In this document: positions 12,001-26,300 of the stretch, piece by piece
Layout: each line of letters opens with the position of its first letter
Numbering within the stretch: position 1 is the stretch's first letter
Origin: Cercis canadensis
Taxonomy: Eukaryota > Streptophyta > Magnoliopsida > Fabales > Fabaceae
DNA length: 64,000 nt
NCBI GenBank assembly: GCA_003255065.1
Contig: QAOA01006617.1
Span: 610,939-674,938, forward strand
Direction of reading: 5' to 3'
Position numbers and translations under genes: made by a program
The notes under the pieces: generated by a model
The model's input: the letters and a program-made list of their open reading frames with translations, nothing else
Told to the model about the DNA's origin: nothing
Databases searched by the model: none

Positions 12001-14486
12001 TCAAAATCTTATTTTTTGTCAATGGAGGTTCTCTTTCTGAATTTATCTATTACCATCTGCAATTTTTTTCTCCATGCAGTTTTGGTATATGTACTTTACT
12101 ATATGCTGGAGTGGCTGTCATGGGGTATACAATGTTTGGAGAATCTATTCTTTCTCAGTTCACCCTTAACATGCCACAAGATTTAGTGGCCACCAAGATT
12201 GCTGTCTGGACTACGGTATGCTCTTTATGACTTCGACTATGGTATATTGGACTTGCTTAGTTAGATTTGCACTACTACATTTTCAATTTCCACATGGAAA
12301 TGGATGTTTGCCAAAGATACGAATTTAGCAGCCTCTACACATGCTTTATGATGGAGAATAGTCTCCCTGGTACAATTGGTAACACAGCAGTTCATATCCT
12401 TTAGAATAATGAAGTTGAGTGATGGTTTTGGTGTGCTACTTGGTGCCACATTAGTTACCACTTCTAGTTTTGACCCAAGATCTAAATCAGTGAGCCAAGT
12501 GGCTCTTACGAGTTATACACACATAGTAGTGATATGCAGTGAGGCCAACTGTAATATCCCCAAGGGGACCCTAAAAGCCCAAGTTAATTTGGGTAAAAGA
12601 GCATAGGTATTTTTAGATCATTTATTACTATTTTCTAGTTTAACTAGATGTTGTTTCTGCATGTTGTCAATATGTTATCAACCAATTAAGCTGCTAACAT
12701 TAGTATCTGATGTTTGCTCTTTTGCAGGTGGTTAATCCGTTTACCAAATATCCTTTAAATTGATATGCTATTGTGTGTGTGTGTATGGATGTGCACCTGC
12801 ATATATTTGTGCAAAAGCTTTTTGGCAATGGAGAGTCGATTTTGTTTATTTGCTTCATTTGTCAAAGCTTTGAAAGAGGCAGGACATACAAATTTGAAAC
12901 TTCTTTCCACTAAAATGTCAGAAAAATAAGAATAAGAAAATTTCTGTTGTGAATAAAAAGAAATATATTTCAAAGAAGTTCAAACGTTTTGCACCATTTC
13001 AGTAAGGCAGGCTTCAAAATAAGAATGCTCCTCATTGACATTATACTTCTCTTTGATAAATTAAAAGTTTCATAAAACCCTGATGGAGGACATTGATTGT
13101 CTGCCTTACATAAATAATTTCATGATACCTAATAAGAAACATAGTTTGTCTTTCTCTTTAAAAGTTCACTGTCATGTAAAACTTGCTTACTTTCCTTTTT
13201 TTTTTTTTTTTTTACCCCTTTTCTGATTTCTCCTCTCGAGGTTGCTTCTCGAAAAACTAAATATGAAAAAAAAAAGGACGAAAATGAATCATTCATCTCA
13301 TATGGGACTTGTAATGGGTCTTTCCAATTCCAATATTAGAACATTCATTTTATCTCTTGTTATTTTGGTGGCTTGTGGTGGAGCTAACCTCCATTCAAAT
13401 TCATTTGTACCTTCATTATAAAGATGAAGAAAGATGTTTCTTAATTAGAACCACATATGCTTTGACCATATCTCCTGTAGCAATGAGTCTTGAGGAATTG
13501 ATACCGTCAAACCATGCCAAGTCTTATATATACGCCATCTTCATCAGAACAGGGCTAGTAGTTTCTACCCTGGTTGTTGGTCTTATGGTTCCCTTTTTTG
13601 GTGAGTCTTTCTTCATCCTCTCCATATGTACTTTCTCTGTTTTATTACCAAGAGCAACTGTCTTTTTAATATTATATTTGGTTGAATGAGTACAATATGG
13701 AATTAATTACTCTCAACTGATTCAATTTAAATGAACTTTGGCTGAACCAAGCTTTCTCTTGATCCATTTGTTTCATTGTTTGTTACTTTTGTCAGTTACA
13801 ATTCAGGAATCACATTCTACCATTGCACAGTTGCTTTGTGTTATACCAATATAATATACCTTTGTTGCAGGTCTGGTGATGTCTTTAATCGGATCTTTGC
13901 TCACAATGCTAGTTGTAAGTCCTCTTCAGTTTATCTATTCTGTCCTTTTTTTTTTTTTTTTGGAGGTATTGACCATAGCATTCAGTTACTAAAACTAACC
14001 TTGGTGGCAGACCTTGATACTTCCTTGTGCTTGTTTCCTAAGCATCTTGCGAGGCAAAGTCTCGCGCCTTCAGGTATGATGATCGCAACTTGATAATGTT
14101 ACTAAATGTCAGTCATAAATTTGCTCACTTCAGTTATTTCATCAGACTACATTTCAGATGCTGAAGAGCTAGAATAGAGGAAAATAAATAAAAAGTAATT
14201 TTCAATGCAAACATACTTTGTTGATGTCAGTAAGACAGACAATACTATTTATAGAGCAATGCTCGAAACGTTGCCAGATTTTCTTTTCATGCATCTAACT
14301 CTCCACAGCATTGCTTGTTGTATAATTATGGTTAAGTGAAAGTGAAATGGTAACTATTTTTTTTTTATTTTCCTTTTATGTCTGCAGGTGGCAATTTGTA
14401 CTGTAGTAATCACAGTAGGTGTTGTATCATCTTCCTTCGGAACATACTCAGCCCTCTCCAAGATTGTTGAGAGTTTGCGTGGATAA
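6044..14486 (+). CDS. AVT1C: Vacuolar amino acid transporter, AVT1 group (AAAP family)
   Basis: Predicted 544-aa secondary transporter of the amino acid/auxin permease family; AVT1 proteins exchange amino acids across the vacuolar membrane. Coding exons: 6044-6222, 7091-7395, 9063-9277, 9403-9426, 10746-10926, 11630-11852, 12080-12215, 12728-12747, 13455-13600, 13871-13914, 14011-14073, 14388-14486; all phases close. Residues 1-160 are a hydrophilic acidic and Ser-rich tail, starting MNNSVSDHSF and containing SVPSPSIGFLGTPSLSR, as in plant AVT1. The transporter domain starts at about residue 162 with GINVLCGVGILSTPYA, and about ten hydrophobic segments follow. The open frame reaches further upstream, but only to a TTG; 6044 is the first ATG and fits the family start. 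Intron 8 is AT-AC (U12 type). Exons 4 and 8 are only 24 and 20 nt. Intron 2 contains the assembly duplication at 8677. The choice of AVT1C over AVT1A is a judgement. Confidence 0.93.
7666..7689. repeat. Poly-C tract interrupted by one N
   Basis: Homopolymer of C with N at 7679, inside intron 2 of the AVT1-type gene. The true length is probably unresolved. Confidence 0.85.
8346..9035 (+). repeat. Direct duplication (331/358 bp) joined by a single N, with a 27-bp indel
   Basis: 8346-8676 and 8678-9035 are the same sequence apart from a 27-bp segment present only in the second copy (about 8807-8833) and an isolated mismatch. They are separated by one N at 8677. The end lies 27 bp before exon 3 of the AVT1-type gene. 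This is best read as two allelic or redundant contig ends placed side by side. Confidence 0.9.
12748..13454 (+). other. U12-type AT-AC intron in the AVT1-type gene
   Basis: The donor reads ATATCCTTT directly after the coding sequence, the exact U12 donor consensus. A branch-like TTTCTTAAT lies at 13437-13445 and the intron ends in CCAC about ten bases later. Joining 12747 to 13455 restores the family sequence NPFTKYALTISPVA in frame. No GT-AG choice does so, because reading through meets a stop within five codons. Confidence 0.9.
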
Positions 14487-15447
14487 ACTACTGTGGTGCA
14501 CATCAGATGGTGCCTGTGATCATCTATGGTTCTATTTATTTTTGTGGCGAGTCTCCAATTTTGTGTCAATTTTCTTGCTTTTTCCGTAGCTCCCTTATTC
14601 TGTTACTGTTGTTTGTGGTTATTTTGGTTGATACACTACCATAAACAAGTTTTGCTGACATTCAAAATAAGGTTACCAATGATAATAAGAGTTAATAAAT
14701 GTGAATAGAGGGTTATAGTTAGAAAAGTTTAGGGCAATATCTTGGTGATGGTCAATGATCTTCAAGACCATATTAAGAGGCAATCAATAATACCATGTTT
14801 GGTTAGTACTACACATTCTGGGAATGCAGCATTTTCACAGCTCAGGACATGTTAAAATATTCAATCTACCAAACGCCCTCATTATGGGAAAATAAACATT
14901 CACTTGTATAAAAGACCCAACTATAGTAGTTGGGTGGAGACAGATCACAGAACAACAATTAACAACATTGTTTTTTTTTTTTTTTCTTATATGAAGGATT
15001 ATCAACATTGTTTTAACAAGGATAACACAAGGGCATAGAAATTAATTGTGGTGCCTATCAAAATTTATATGGTGCTTTAGCCAAGCTGAAACACAAATGT
15101 TAACAAGTCAATTGAAAGTGTAAGATAGTAAGTGTAATTCAAAAATTGTAATCGAACCAATTAAGCTTTTAGATAATTACATTCAAAAATTGTCTCCCTA
15201 TTATCTTCATTATTCTCACTTTTTATTTCTTATTTTGTTTCTCCTTGTTGTTTCTGTCATCCTATATATACATATATACTTTTTAAAAACAAATCCTTCA
15301 AATTCATTTTTATATTTTCTACATCCATCATAATTGTCCCCCTCATTAACATATTGATAGAAGCAATAGAGCCTAATATTTAAAAATCACTACAAAAAAT
15401 TAAAAGAGGGCAAATAGATTTTTTTTTTTTCTTTTTCATGGCCAAAT

Positions 15448-15580
15448 CTTTTTTTTTTTATTTTTTTGTCAGACAAAGTTAAATTTTCAATAGATACGAA
15501 AAAATGAAGATTCAAATTTATGACCTAAACTTTTTTTAAGAGATCCTAAAATTAATTGTGTTGTATGTGCTTATATACAT
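15448..15580 (-). mobile_element. SINE-like fragment, copy A
   Basis: On the minus strand it runs from about ATAAGCACATACAACACAATTA through a diverged middle to AAAATTTAACTTTGTCTGAC and an A-rich tail (T-rich on plus at 15448-15467). It shares order and content with copies at 46371-46560 and 48803-48935. The promoter-like box B in this copy is degraded. Confidence 0.45.
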
Positions 15581-15894
15581 ATTAAACTTTAAACATCATA
15601 GAAATTAATACTTGATTCTCTTTAAGACTAATGAATTTTATGTTTAAATTTAGAGTCATGATAATTAATCTTAATATTATATTTTTAAAATTTATTTACT
15701 TCAATATTGTACTTTTAAATTTATTTATACCAATACTCTTTTATTATTTTAATATCATTTTTAAAAAGTTGCTGAGAAAGTGATGCCAGACCAGTGGCGT
15801 CACTTTGAAAACTCAAAAATTAGTAGATCTACACTTTCCATTAGTTAGAAGTCATTTTACTTGTTTAATACTAATTAGTCAATACTAACACAGT

Positions 15895-16005
15895 AACACC
15901 TATATAGGACCGTACGTTTAATTTATGTTCCATGGTGGCAGAGTGGCAACTGGGAAGTGGCAATAGGGGGTCTTATAGCAATTAACTAACACCTATATAG
16001 GACCC
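15895..16005 (+). promoter_or_regulatory. Duplicated TATA-containing 17-mer upstream of the WCRKC gene
   Basis: The 17-mer AACACCTATATAGGACC occurs at 15895-15911 and again at 15989-16005, 94 bp apart. The second lies about 150 bp before the start ATG and is the better candidate TATA box. Inference from position and motif only. Confidence 0.45.
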
Positions 16006-16152
16006 ACCAGCAAAATCCCCGCCTCTATAGACATTGTCAACGGCTTCATTGTCTCGCCAAAAACTCCTTTCTTTCCTTTGACGCCGGAAACAAAGAAAGT
16101 TGTATACTTTTCTCTCTCGCGCTCGTCTCTGTCAACGTTGGCGCTCTGCGAC

Positions 16153-19493
<3,341 letters not shown>

Positions 19494-20399
19494 GGTCATA
19501 TTACGACGGAAAATTTTCTATTTTTTTGAAGTCTCCCTTGTACAGTTTTAAATCTTAAATTATAGTTGGATTTTTCTTTTATTTAGTATATAGTTTCTTC
19601 CTTTTAACAAAAAAACTAATTGTGATTTTACTGCTATTTTTGTTGAGAGCATTGGAGGATATCCTTTTTGTTGGGAAGACTCTGAACAGGACCAAGGGGA
19701 AGTTATTGTAGAGGACTATGCTGTGATGACTGATGATATTTATGGATAAAAATCAATAAACTACTTGGGAGTAGTTATCATACTTAATAACCACTTGAAT
19801 TATGTCTATAAATATCATCATTTAGTAGTCTTTAATAATTTTTCCGGAAATACATTTTCTAAATTAATGAAAATCATCACTAGAAGTGATAACTTCTGCA
19901 TGATTTTTGTCAGTTCAATACGTGACTCCTACACAGAAATTGATAACTGATCTAATGCAAGAAAAGAAAATTACAAAAAGAAAAAGAAAGAAATAGATAT
20001 TAATGTGTGAATATCAGGAATTAATTTCAAAAATAGCTATAATTCGAGTATTAATTTTCAAAATATAAATGTTGGGGCCAAAAGCTAGCTACCCAAACAA
20101 CCAAAAATTCAATTTTCTTAAATGCCTTTTTTTTTCAATTTAAATATTGTGGCTTTTTTTTTTCAAATTAAATATTGTTGGTTTTAATTCTCAAAGTGTA
20201 GCATTTCGCAAACTATGTCAGAATCTTAATTTTTTGTTACAATCAACGTTTTGTTTTTAAAATTGGTCTAAAGATCTCTAAAAAAATTGAAGTTTCAACT
20301 TTGAGTTTACATCTCACATATCCCCAGCTAAAAGAATCTAATGACAAAAATACTTCTATACTCTGAAAATGATACTCTTATAAACAAAACAAAAAAGAA

Positions 20400-20990
20400 G
20401 TGCTGCACATGAGTCTCACAGTTTTTCGTGTTGGTCCATACTTTTATGCCCCTATGAGAATATCATTCTCATTAGACACAAGATTTTTGCTGACATGAGA
20501 GGGCATTTTGATGAGTACTACCCTTCAAAGGCATTTTATCCTCCTTATCCTAACGATGGTGTGCTCCTAGAACTTAGAAGGACACCCATAGAGACATAAG
20601 AGGCCCATGCACATCAACATGATAATGTGACTCTTCATATTCCTCATAGACTCTTTCAGTCTCTGCACTCTATTTTTCTGCACAAGCTCTTTATTTTCTT
20701 TACCTAGCTTAAATCTGCCTTTCTCACTCACTTACTCTCTGCTTTCTGTGCTTCAACTTCAAGTCTTTGATTGCTCTTTATTTCTTACTAAACTTGCTTT
20801 GTTCTGAGTGTTTAAATAGCCCTTGCATTATGAGCTTTTCGTAAAAGAGGTTGTGCTAATTCAATTTAAGAGAACTAGTTTTTACTGTGGTTTTGAAAGA
20901 AAGACTAACAATAACAAAATTTCTCTTTCTAGTTATCAACCCTATTCACCCCCACTAATATAATCTTCATTTAATCCATATCTCTAATCG
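20400..20990 (+). mobile_element. Possible degenerate LTR retrotransposon remnant
   Basis: Pyrimidine-rich stretch ending in TTATCAACCCTATTCACCCCC (20935-20955), similar to the 3' ends of some plant Copia LTRs as I remember them. No primer binding site, polyprotein frame or second LTR is visible, so this is a weak call. Confidence 0.25.
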
Positions 20991-21158
20991 CATTGATTTG
21001 CTGTGTTGGATTTGAATCCTCCAAATTGCAAAGAACAACTTTTGAAAAAAAAGAAAGTCTAAGAGAATAATTGTTTATAAAAATAAAAAAATAAATAGTT
21101 TACATTATGAAAGTATAACTATGGGGACAATGATGTATAAGTCTTTAAAAGTTCACCA

Positions 21159-21631
21159 ATACGTGTCTTTCATTTTATTCTATTTTTCTGGGCTGCCTAC
21201 ATAAGAGAAGCGACAACCAGAGGAAAAAACAGAACACATACAACAAACAAACCAAAGAACATGAGCACGCAGGGGAAGAGAGCCACTGAAACTGAAGCAA
21301 TGCCGTAGGAGAAGAGCAAGTTCATGACATGAGTTGCACAATTAAGGTTCTAGAGAACAAATGATACCACTCTGGATGAAGACGAAAGGTGTGCNATACG
21401 TGTCTTTCATTTTATTCTATTTTTCTGGGCTGCCTACATATGAGAAGCGACAACCAGAGGAAAAAACAGAACACATACAACAAACAAACCAAAGAACATG
21501 AGCACGCAGGGGAAGAGAGCCACTGAAACTGAAGCAATGCCGTAGGAGAAGAGCAAGTTCATGACATGAGTTGCACAATTAAGGTTCTAGAGAACAAATG
21601 ATACCACTCTGGATGAAGACGAAAGGTGTGC
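21159..21631 (+). repeat. Direct duplication (236 bp x2) joined by a single N
   Basis: 21159-21394 and 21396-21631 are identical except for a single A/T difference and flank an N at 21395. Assembly signature as elsewhere in this window. Confidence 0.92.
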
Positions 21632-22288
21632 TTGAGATCTTGAATTTGATAGCAAGAGGAGATAAGATAGGATCATAGGAGGAAACCTTTCCTTAGATTC
21701 CTATTTGTTTTTTTTCATGGTTATCATACATACCACACATGTGATTATTTAATTAAGCTTTCTTTTAGATGAGATTATTATGTATTAATTATATGTGATT
21801 ATTTTATTTCAATATTTGTACTTAATTACTCAAAGTGGGGCTAAGACATTAAATTAAAATAATATAACTCATACACTAAAAATATAATATAGTAAAACTT
21901 TTAATATTCAGAAATAATTTTGTTTTAGAATAAAACTCCCCAAGGAAAGTAAAAAATTAAGAGGAAAGAGAGAGAGAAATTATAACAAAATATAATATAT
22001 GTAGTTACAATTATGGATGTTTCGACAACGAGACTTTTTATTCAAATTTGACAAGTCGGACTCTATCCAAATAATTGATGGTGTCAAAGCAAAATTATTA
22101 GATTATCCAAAAAAATATATAATATATGTATAATATACCAAAAAAAAAAATTGAAAGAAAAGGAAAATTAGCACTAGCTCCTTACCTAATTAGCTGATAG
22201 ACTGATATTATTACCAACATTTTACCCAAAATATTTTCTTTTTTTTATGAAACCAACCTAAATTTCATTACAGTCAGAAAAAAAAAAA

Positions 22289-22330
22289 NNNNNNNNNNNN
22301 NNNNNNNNNNNNNNNNNNNNNNNNNNNNNN
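22289..22330. other. Assembly gap (42 N)
   Basis: Run of Ns bordered by poly-A on the left and poly-C on the right. It lies in the likely promoter of the Pumilio gene, so upstream regulatory sequence is missing. Confidence 0.99.
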
Positions 22331-23309
22331 CCCCCCCCCCCCCCCACCCCAACAAAGCCCAATGAAGGCTACATATTTGCGGTAACGCCCATGCACGTAC
22401 TCAGCTTCCCATCACCGTCAATTTCCGATCAAACGGTCCTCGTTTTTCCTCTTCGTCCCTACCTTCACCTGCAAAAGCGACCGTTTAGAAGAAGAAGAAT
22501 CTCAGGCCCACGCGATCTCATCCCTTCTCTGTAAAATTCCTTTTCTTGAAAATCTTAGTTTTCCAACATATTCGATCATATAAAAGCGTAAGTTCCATTC
22601 TTTTCCGAATCTCCTACGCACCTTAGAACAGAAAAACTAGCACCTTGATTTTCAGCTTCCTCCTCCTCAACTCCATAAGGTGAGTTCAAGAACCTTCGAA
22701 TCTCTGCAAGTTTATTCCTTTTTTTGTTTTTAACATGGTTCTCATTGAAATATGCATAATTTATGAATTAATATGCATGTGACTTTTTTCTTGAAAGTGA
22801 TTATATTTTTTCCTCTCAATAATGGATTTTTTCCTTTTTTGGTTTCAGAAGGATCAATTTCTGAGTTTTGTTTGTATTGATGTGAAGATTCAATTTTAAG
22901 GTGTGGAATCTACGGTACGAATTTTCAGCTTTCCTCGTAATTGAAATTCTATTGATTGATTAATAATTGTGCTATGTCCTATCCGTGGGTTGAAGTCTAG
23001 ATAGAGAATGAAGAAAGAGAATACTATAGCTCGTGGTTCATATGGTTTTGTAAATTCTGAGCCCCTTGTGGTTAGTGTGCAGATGTATAGTAACTTTGTG
23101 GGATTTCAATATGCAGGGCTATAGAAAAGAGAATGAGTTTGGAATTTTTCTTAACCTGTTTTGTTTGGTTTCCTATAATTTCTTAGTAAATGATAAGGAG
23201 GACTAAAGTGTGCCCTTTATTCTATTTGTTCTTTTATAGTTTATAGTTTGATTAGCTCTATTTTGATTGAGAGTTTTGCTGCTATTTCTGTCTAACTTGT
23301 AGTTTGGAG
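22331..23309 (+). promoter_or_regulatory. Promoter and 5'UTR of the Pumilio gene with probable 5'UTR introns
   Basis: GC-richer segment after the gap with GCCCA-type elements (AAAGCCCAATG near 22356, AGGCCCACGCG near 22504), common in promoters of broadly expressed plant genes. A likely 5'UTR intron is 22680-22848 (donor AAG|GTGAGT, acceptor GGTTTCAG). A second may run from 22915 (ACG|GTACG) to 23302 (TTGTAG), a few bases before the ATG. Splice sites inferred, not proven. Confidence 0.5.
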
Positions 23310-26300
23310 ATGGCTAGTGGGAATAACATAAATATGCAAACTTTAGATGAGACTTTGCAAACTCTGCCAAACAGGAGTATTGAAGACACTTTGCAGAGTG
23401 AGCTTGAGAGGATACTGCAAGAGCAGCGCAATCAACAGTTTATCAATCGAGAGAGGGATCTAAATATTTATAGGAGTGGAAGTGCTCCTCCAACGGTGGA
23501 GGGATCGCTAAGTGCTGTTGGTAGTCTTCTAAGAAACTCTGATTTTGGTGTAATCAATTGTGGGAGCAGTAGTAATAATGGATTTTTGACTGAAGATGAG
23601 ATTCGTTCACAGCCTGCTTATCTTTCATATTATTACTCTCACGTCAATATCAATCCAAGATTACCCCCTCCATTGATGTCCAAAGAAGATTGGCGTGTTG
23701 CACAAAGGTTTCAGGTTGGTGGGTCTTCACTTGAAGGATTTGGGGACTGGAGGAAGAAGTTGGCCTCAAATGGTGATAGTTCATCACTATTTTCTATGCA
23801 GCCGGGTATTTCTGTGCAACAGGCAGAGAATGATTTGATGGAACTGAGGAAAGCTAGTGCACAGAATCTCTCTAGGCAGAATTCTGCACAATGGCTTGAC
23901 AGGCATACTGATGGTTTGGCCAGAATGTCTGGTGCTGGTCTTGGTGAAAGGAGGAAGAGTTTTGCTGACATTCTTCAGGTAATTAATTCCTTCTGACTAC
24001 ATGTATAGTATTTCTAGTGCTTGATTAGTCATTTTTGTGCAATTAGCTGGGGTATCACTGTATCAGTATTCTTTTTTCAACATAATTATGACTTGATGGC
24101 ACATGGTAAAAGTTGATATTGTGATCTGTATATGGAATCTTGAAATATGTTTAAGTTGTTAACATGTTCTAATTGTGTGAAGAAGCTCAAAAGAGAAAGT
24201 TTCATTTTGTAGATGCATTGCTCCTTTTTTTTTTTTTGGCCATGGTAGATGCATTGATCTGCATTCTGGAAGTTTAGGCCAGATTTTCCAGTCAACATTC
24301 CATAACATGTTGGGGATATCTAGACAGTCAATCAAGTTTAGGATCATTTGTGAATGGATGTCTGACCTTGATGCATGGATAAAGGAAGTGTACTTTCTCA
24401 ATGTACCTCCAGGGAATGTTGCAAATGTACAAAAGCTACAAATGTCAAATTTTTTTGGGAATGTATAAAATCAAATGACATTGATGCAGTTGCCAAGTTC
24501 TTCTTAGAGAAGTTTCACTCTCACTGGAAGCCCAATGTTGAAGTTGTGGATCATGCAAAATAGAAGAAATCTTTTTGGATTAGGAACATGAGTCATATTA
24601 TTTAATAATGTGATCAATAATGTGTTCTTTCCATTGTTTTGTTAATTTACTTTGTATTTTCGTTACCTGTATCTCCTATAATTCTAACTCCATCCTATTA
24701 AAAAAAAAAAAAAAAAGATATAAGTTTCATGCTGCCAAGAATTTTTTTAGTAACCAAAATAAACTTAAACTGCTCATATTGCCTTAAGCCCATTGAGTTC
24801 TTAACCGTAAGTCAATCTTCATACCCTTTGCACCTCTTTTGGCAACCCATGACATTAAAATCCTAATTTTAAAACTCTAAACTGGTCCTAGGTCAGGTGG
24901 CTTGGGTAGTTAAAAATATGCTTTTTTTTTTTTTTTTTTTTTTNTTTTTTTTTTTGTGAATTTTTCAGCTTTTTATGCATGTTACCCGAAGATGAAAGTG
25001 AATATTCTGTGAAGAAGCAAAAAAAAAAATTTAAGTAGTCCTTTATTATTTTGACGCATTATAAAGAAACTTACTAAACTATGGAATTTCTTTCTTTGAT
25101 AATTATATTTCTGAATTTTTGTATTTACTTTACTGCACAACATAGTTTATTAAATATTTAACTTGCATCTTTTTGTGGTCTAATGGTTTTAGAAGGATTT
25201 TATTTTATTTTTATTTTTTNCTTTCTTTGACAATTATATTTCTGAATTTTTGTATTTACTTTACTGCACAACATAGTTTATTAAATATTTAACTTGCATC
25301 TTTTTGTGGTCTAATGGTTTTAGAAGGATTTTATTTTATTTTTATTTTTTTGTCTTTTTGTGTCCTGATGAGCATGCAGTTGAATGTTTTGTAACATGTT
25401 ATTATGTCTCAGTGACAAGGCTTTTGCCTGATGATAGTTAAAATTAGACTGTCAAAGTTTTATTTCTAATTATAGTTGAAGAGAAATCAATTAATTTCAC
25501 TTACATGTTATTAAGCTGCTGTTTGGGCAGTCATTGAAAATCTCTACTGGCTCTCAAGCGTATATCATGATAGGAAGTGTTTGGCTGAATTTAAAGGAGG
25601 CTCTAGTTCTTCTGCCATTCAAAGTGTATGCAATCTAGTCATTGTTAAAGAAGATAAAGTATTATGGTGCATAACATGGTCATTTATTAGCTATTTTAAA
25701 TTGCTTGGAGCCCCCCCAGATTAACTTAGTCTTAGACCATGATACAGAGTGTTTGATCCGAACACACAATTGTGCACTTGTCATTTGCCATATGTTCTTT
25801 TTAGAAGCTCACTCTTGGTGATTTTAATTAGGTGTAATTCTGCCAATCATGAGGAATGAGAAATGGTCAATGTGTGCTGACTACTATGCCCACAATTGTT
25901 TTAGATAACAATTAAGCCTGGTGATTCTCTAGGTTTGAAGTACTCTTTTCAATTTGGATGGAGTCAGGGACATAACTCAGATAATGGTTTATCAAAAATA
26001 TCTTGTGATTATTTTTTTGGGTCAATTAGTAAATAAAAAATTTAAAGAACTGGGTGGGACATTACTAGCTTTCGGGTTTTCCATGGTAGAGCTGGCATAA
26101 TTGTCCACATTAGTCTTTTCCTGGTGGGTTTGCTGGCATGAGTATATGTTTGGTCTAACATGTCCTTGTTAATTCATAAGTATTTGTAATTGGTACTGTC
26201 TATTCATAATGATTTTTAGGTGGAATTAGGGTGGATTAATATGCACTGTCTGTTGCAGTCTTGGTTTCGATCTTATGCTTCAAGTTCAGTCTCCCCCATT

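Larger units (their letters stand above)
14487..16152. other. Intergenic region: AVT1-type 3' end to WCRKC promoter
   Basis: Presumed 3'UTR of the transporter, then AT-rich DNA with homopolymers and a SINE-like fragment (15448-15580). The last 250 bp form the promoter of the thioredoxin gene, with two copies of a 17-mer containing CTATATAGG. Confidence 0.6.
19494..22288. other. Intergenic region without a gene
   Basis: AT-rich. Holds a presumed 3'UTR, a possible LTR-derived stretch at about 20400-20990 and the single-N duplication at 21395. The remainder is low-complexity DNA ending at the gap. No protein family recognised. Confidence 0.6.

Noticed and set aside
24375..24563. 62-codon frame in Pumilio intron 1
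   Set aside because: No recognisable domain, sits wholly in an intron, and the peptide shows no conserved pattern.
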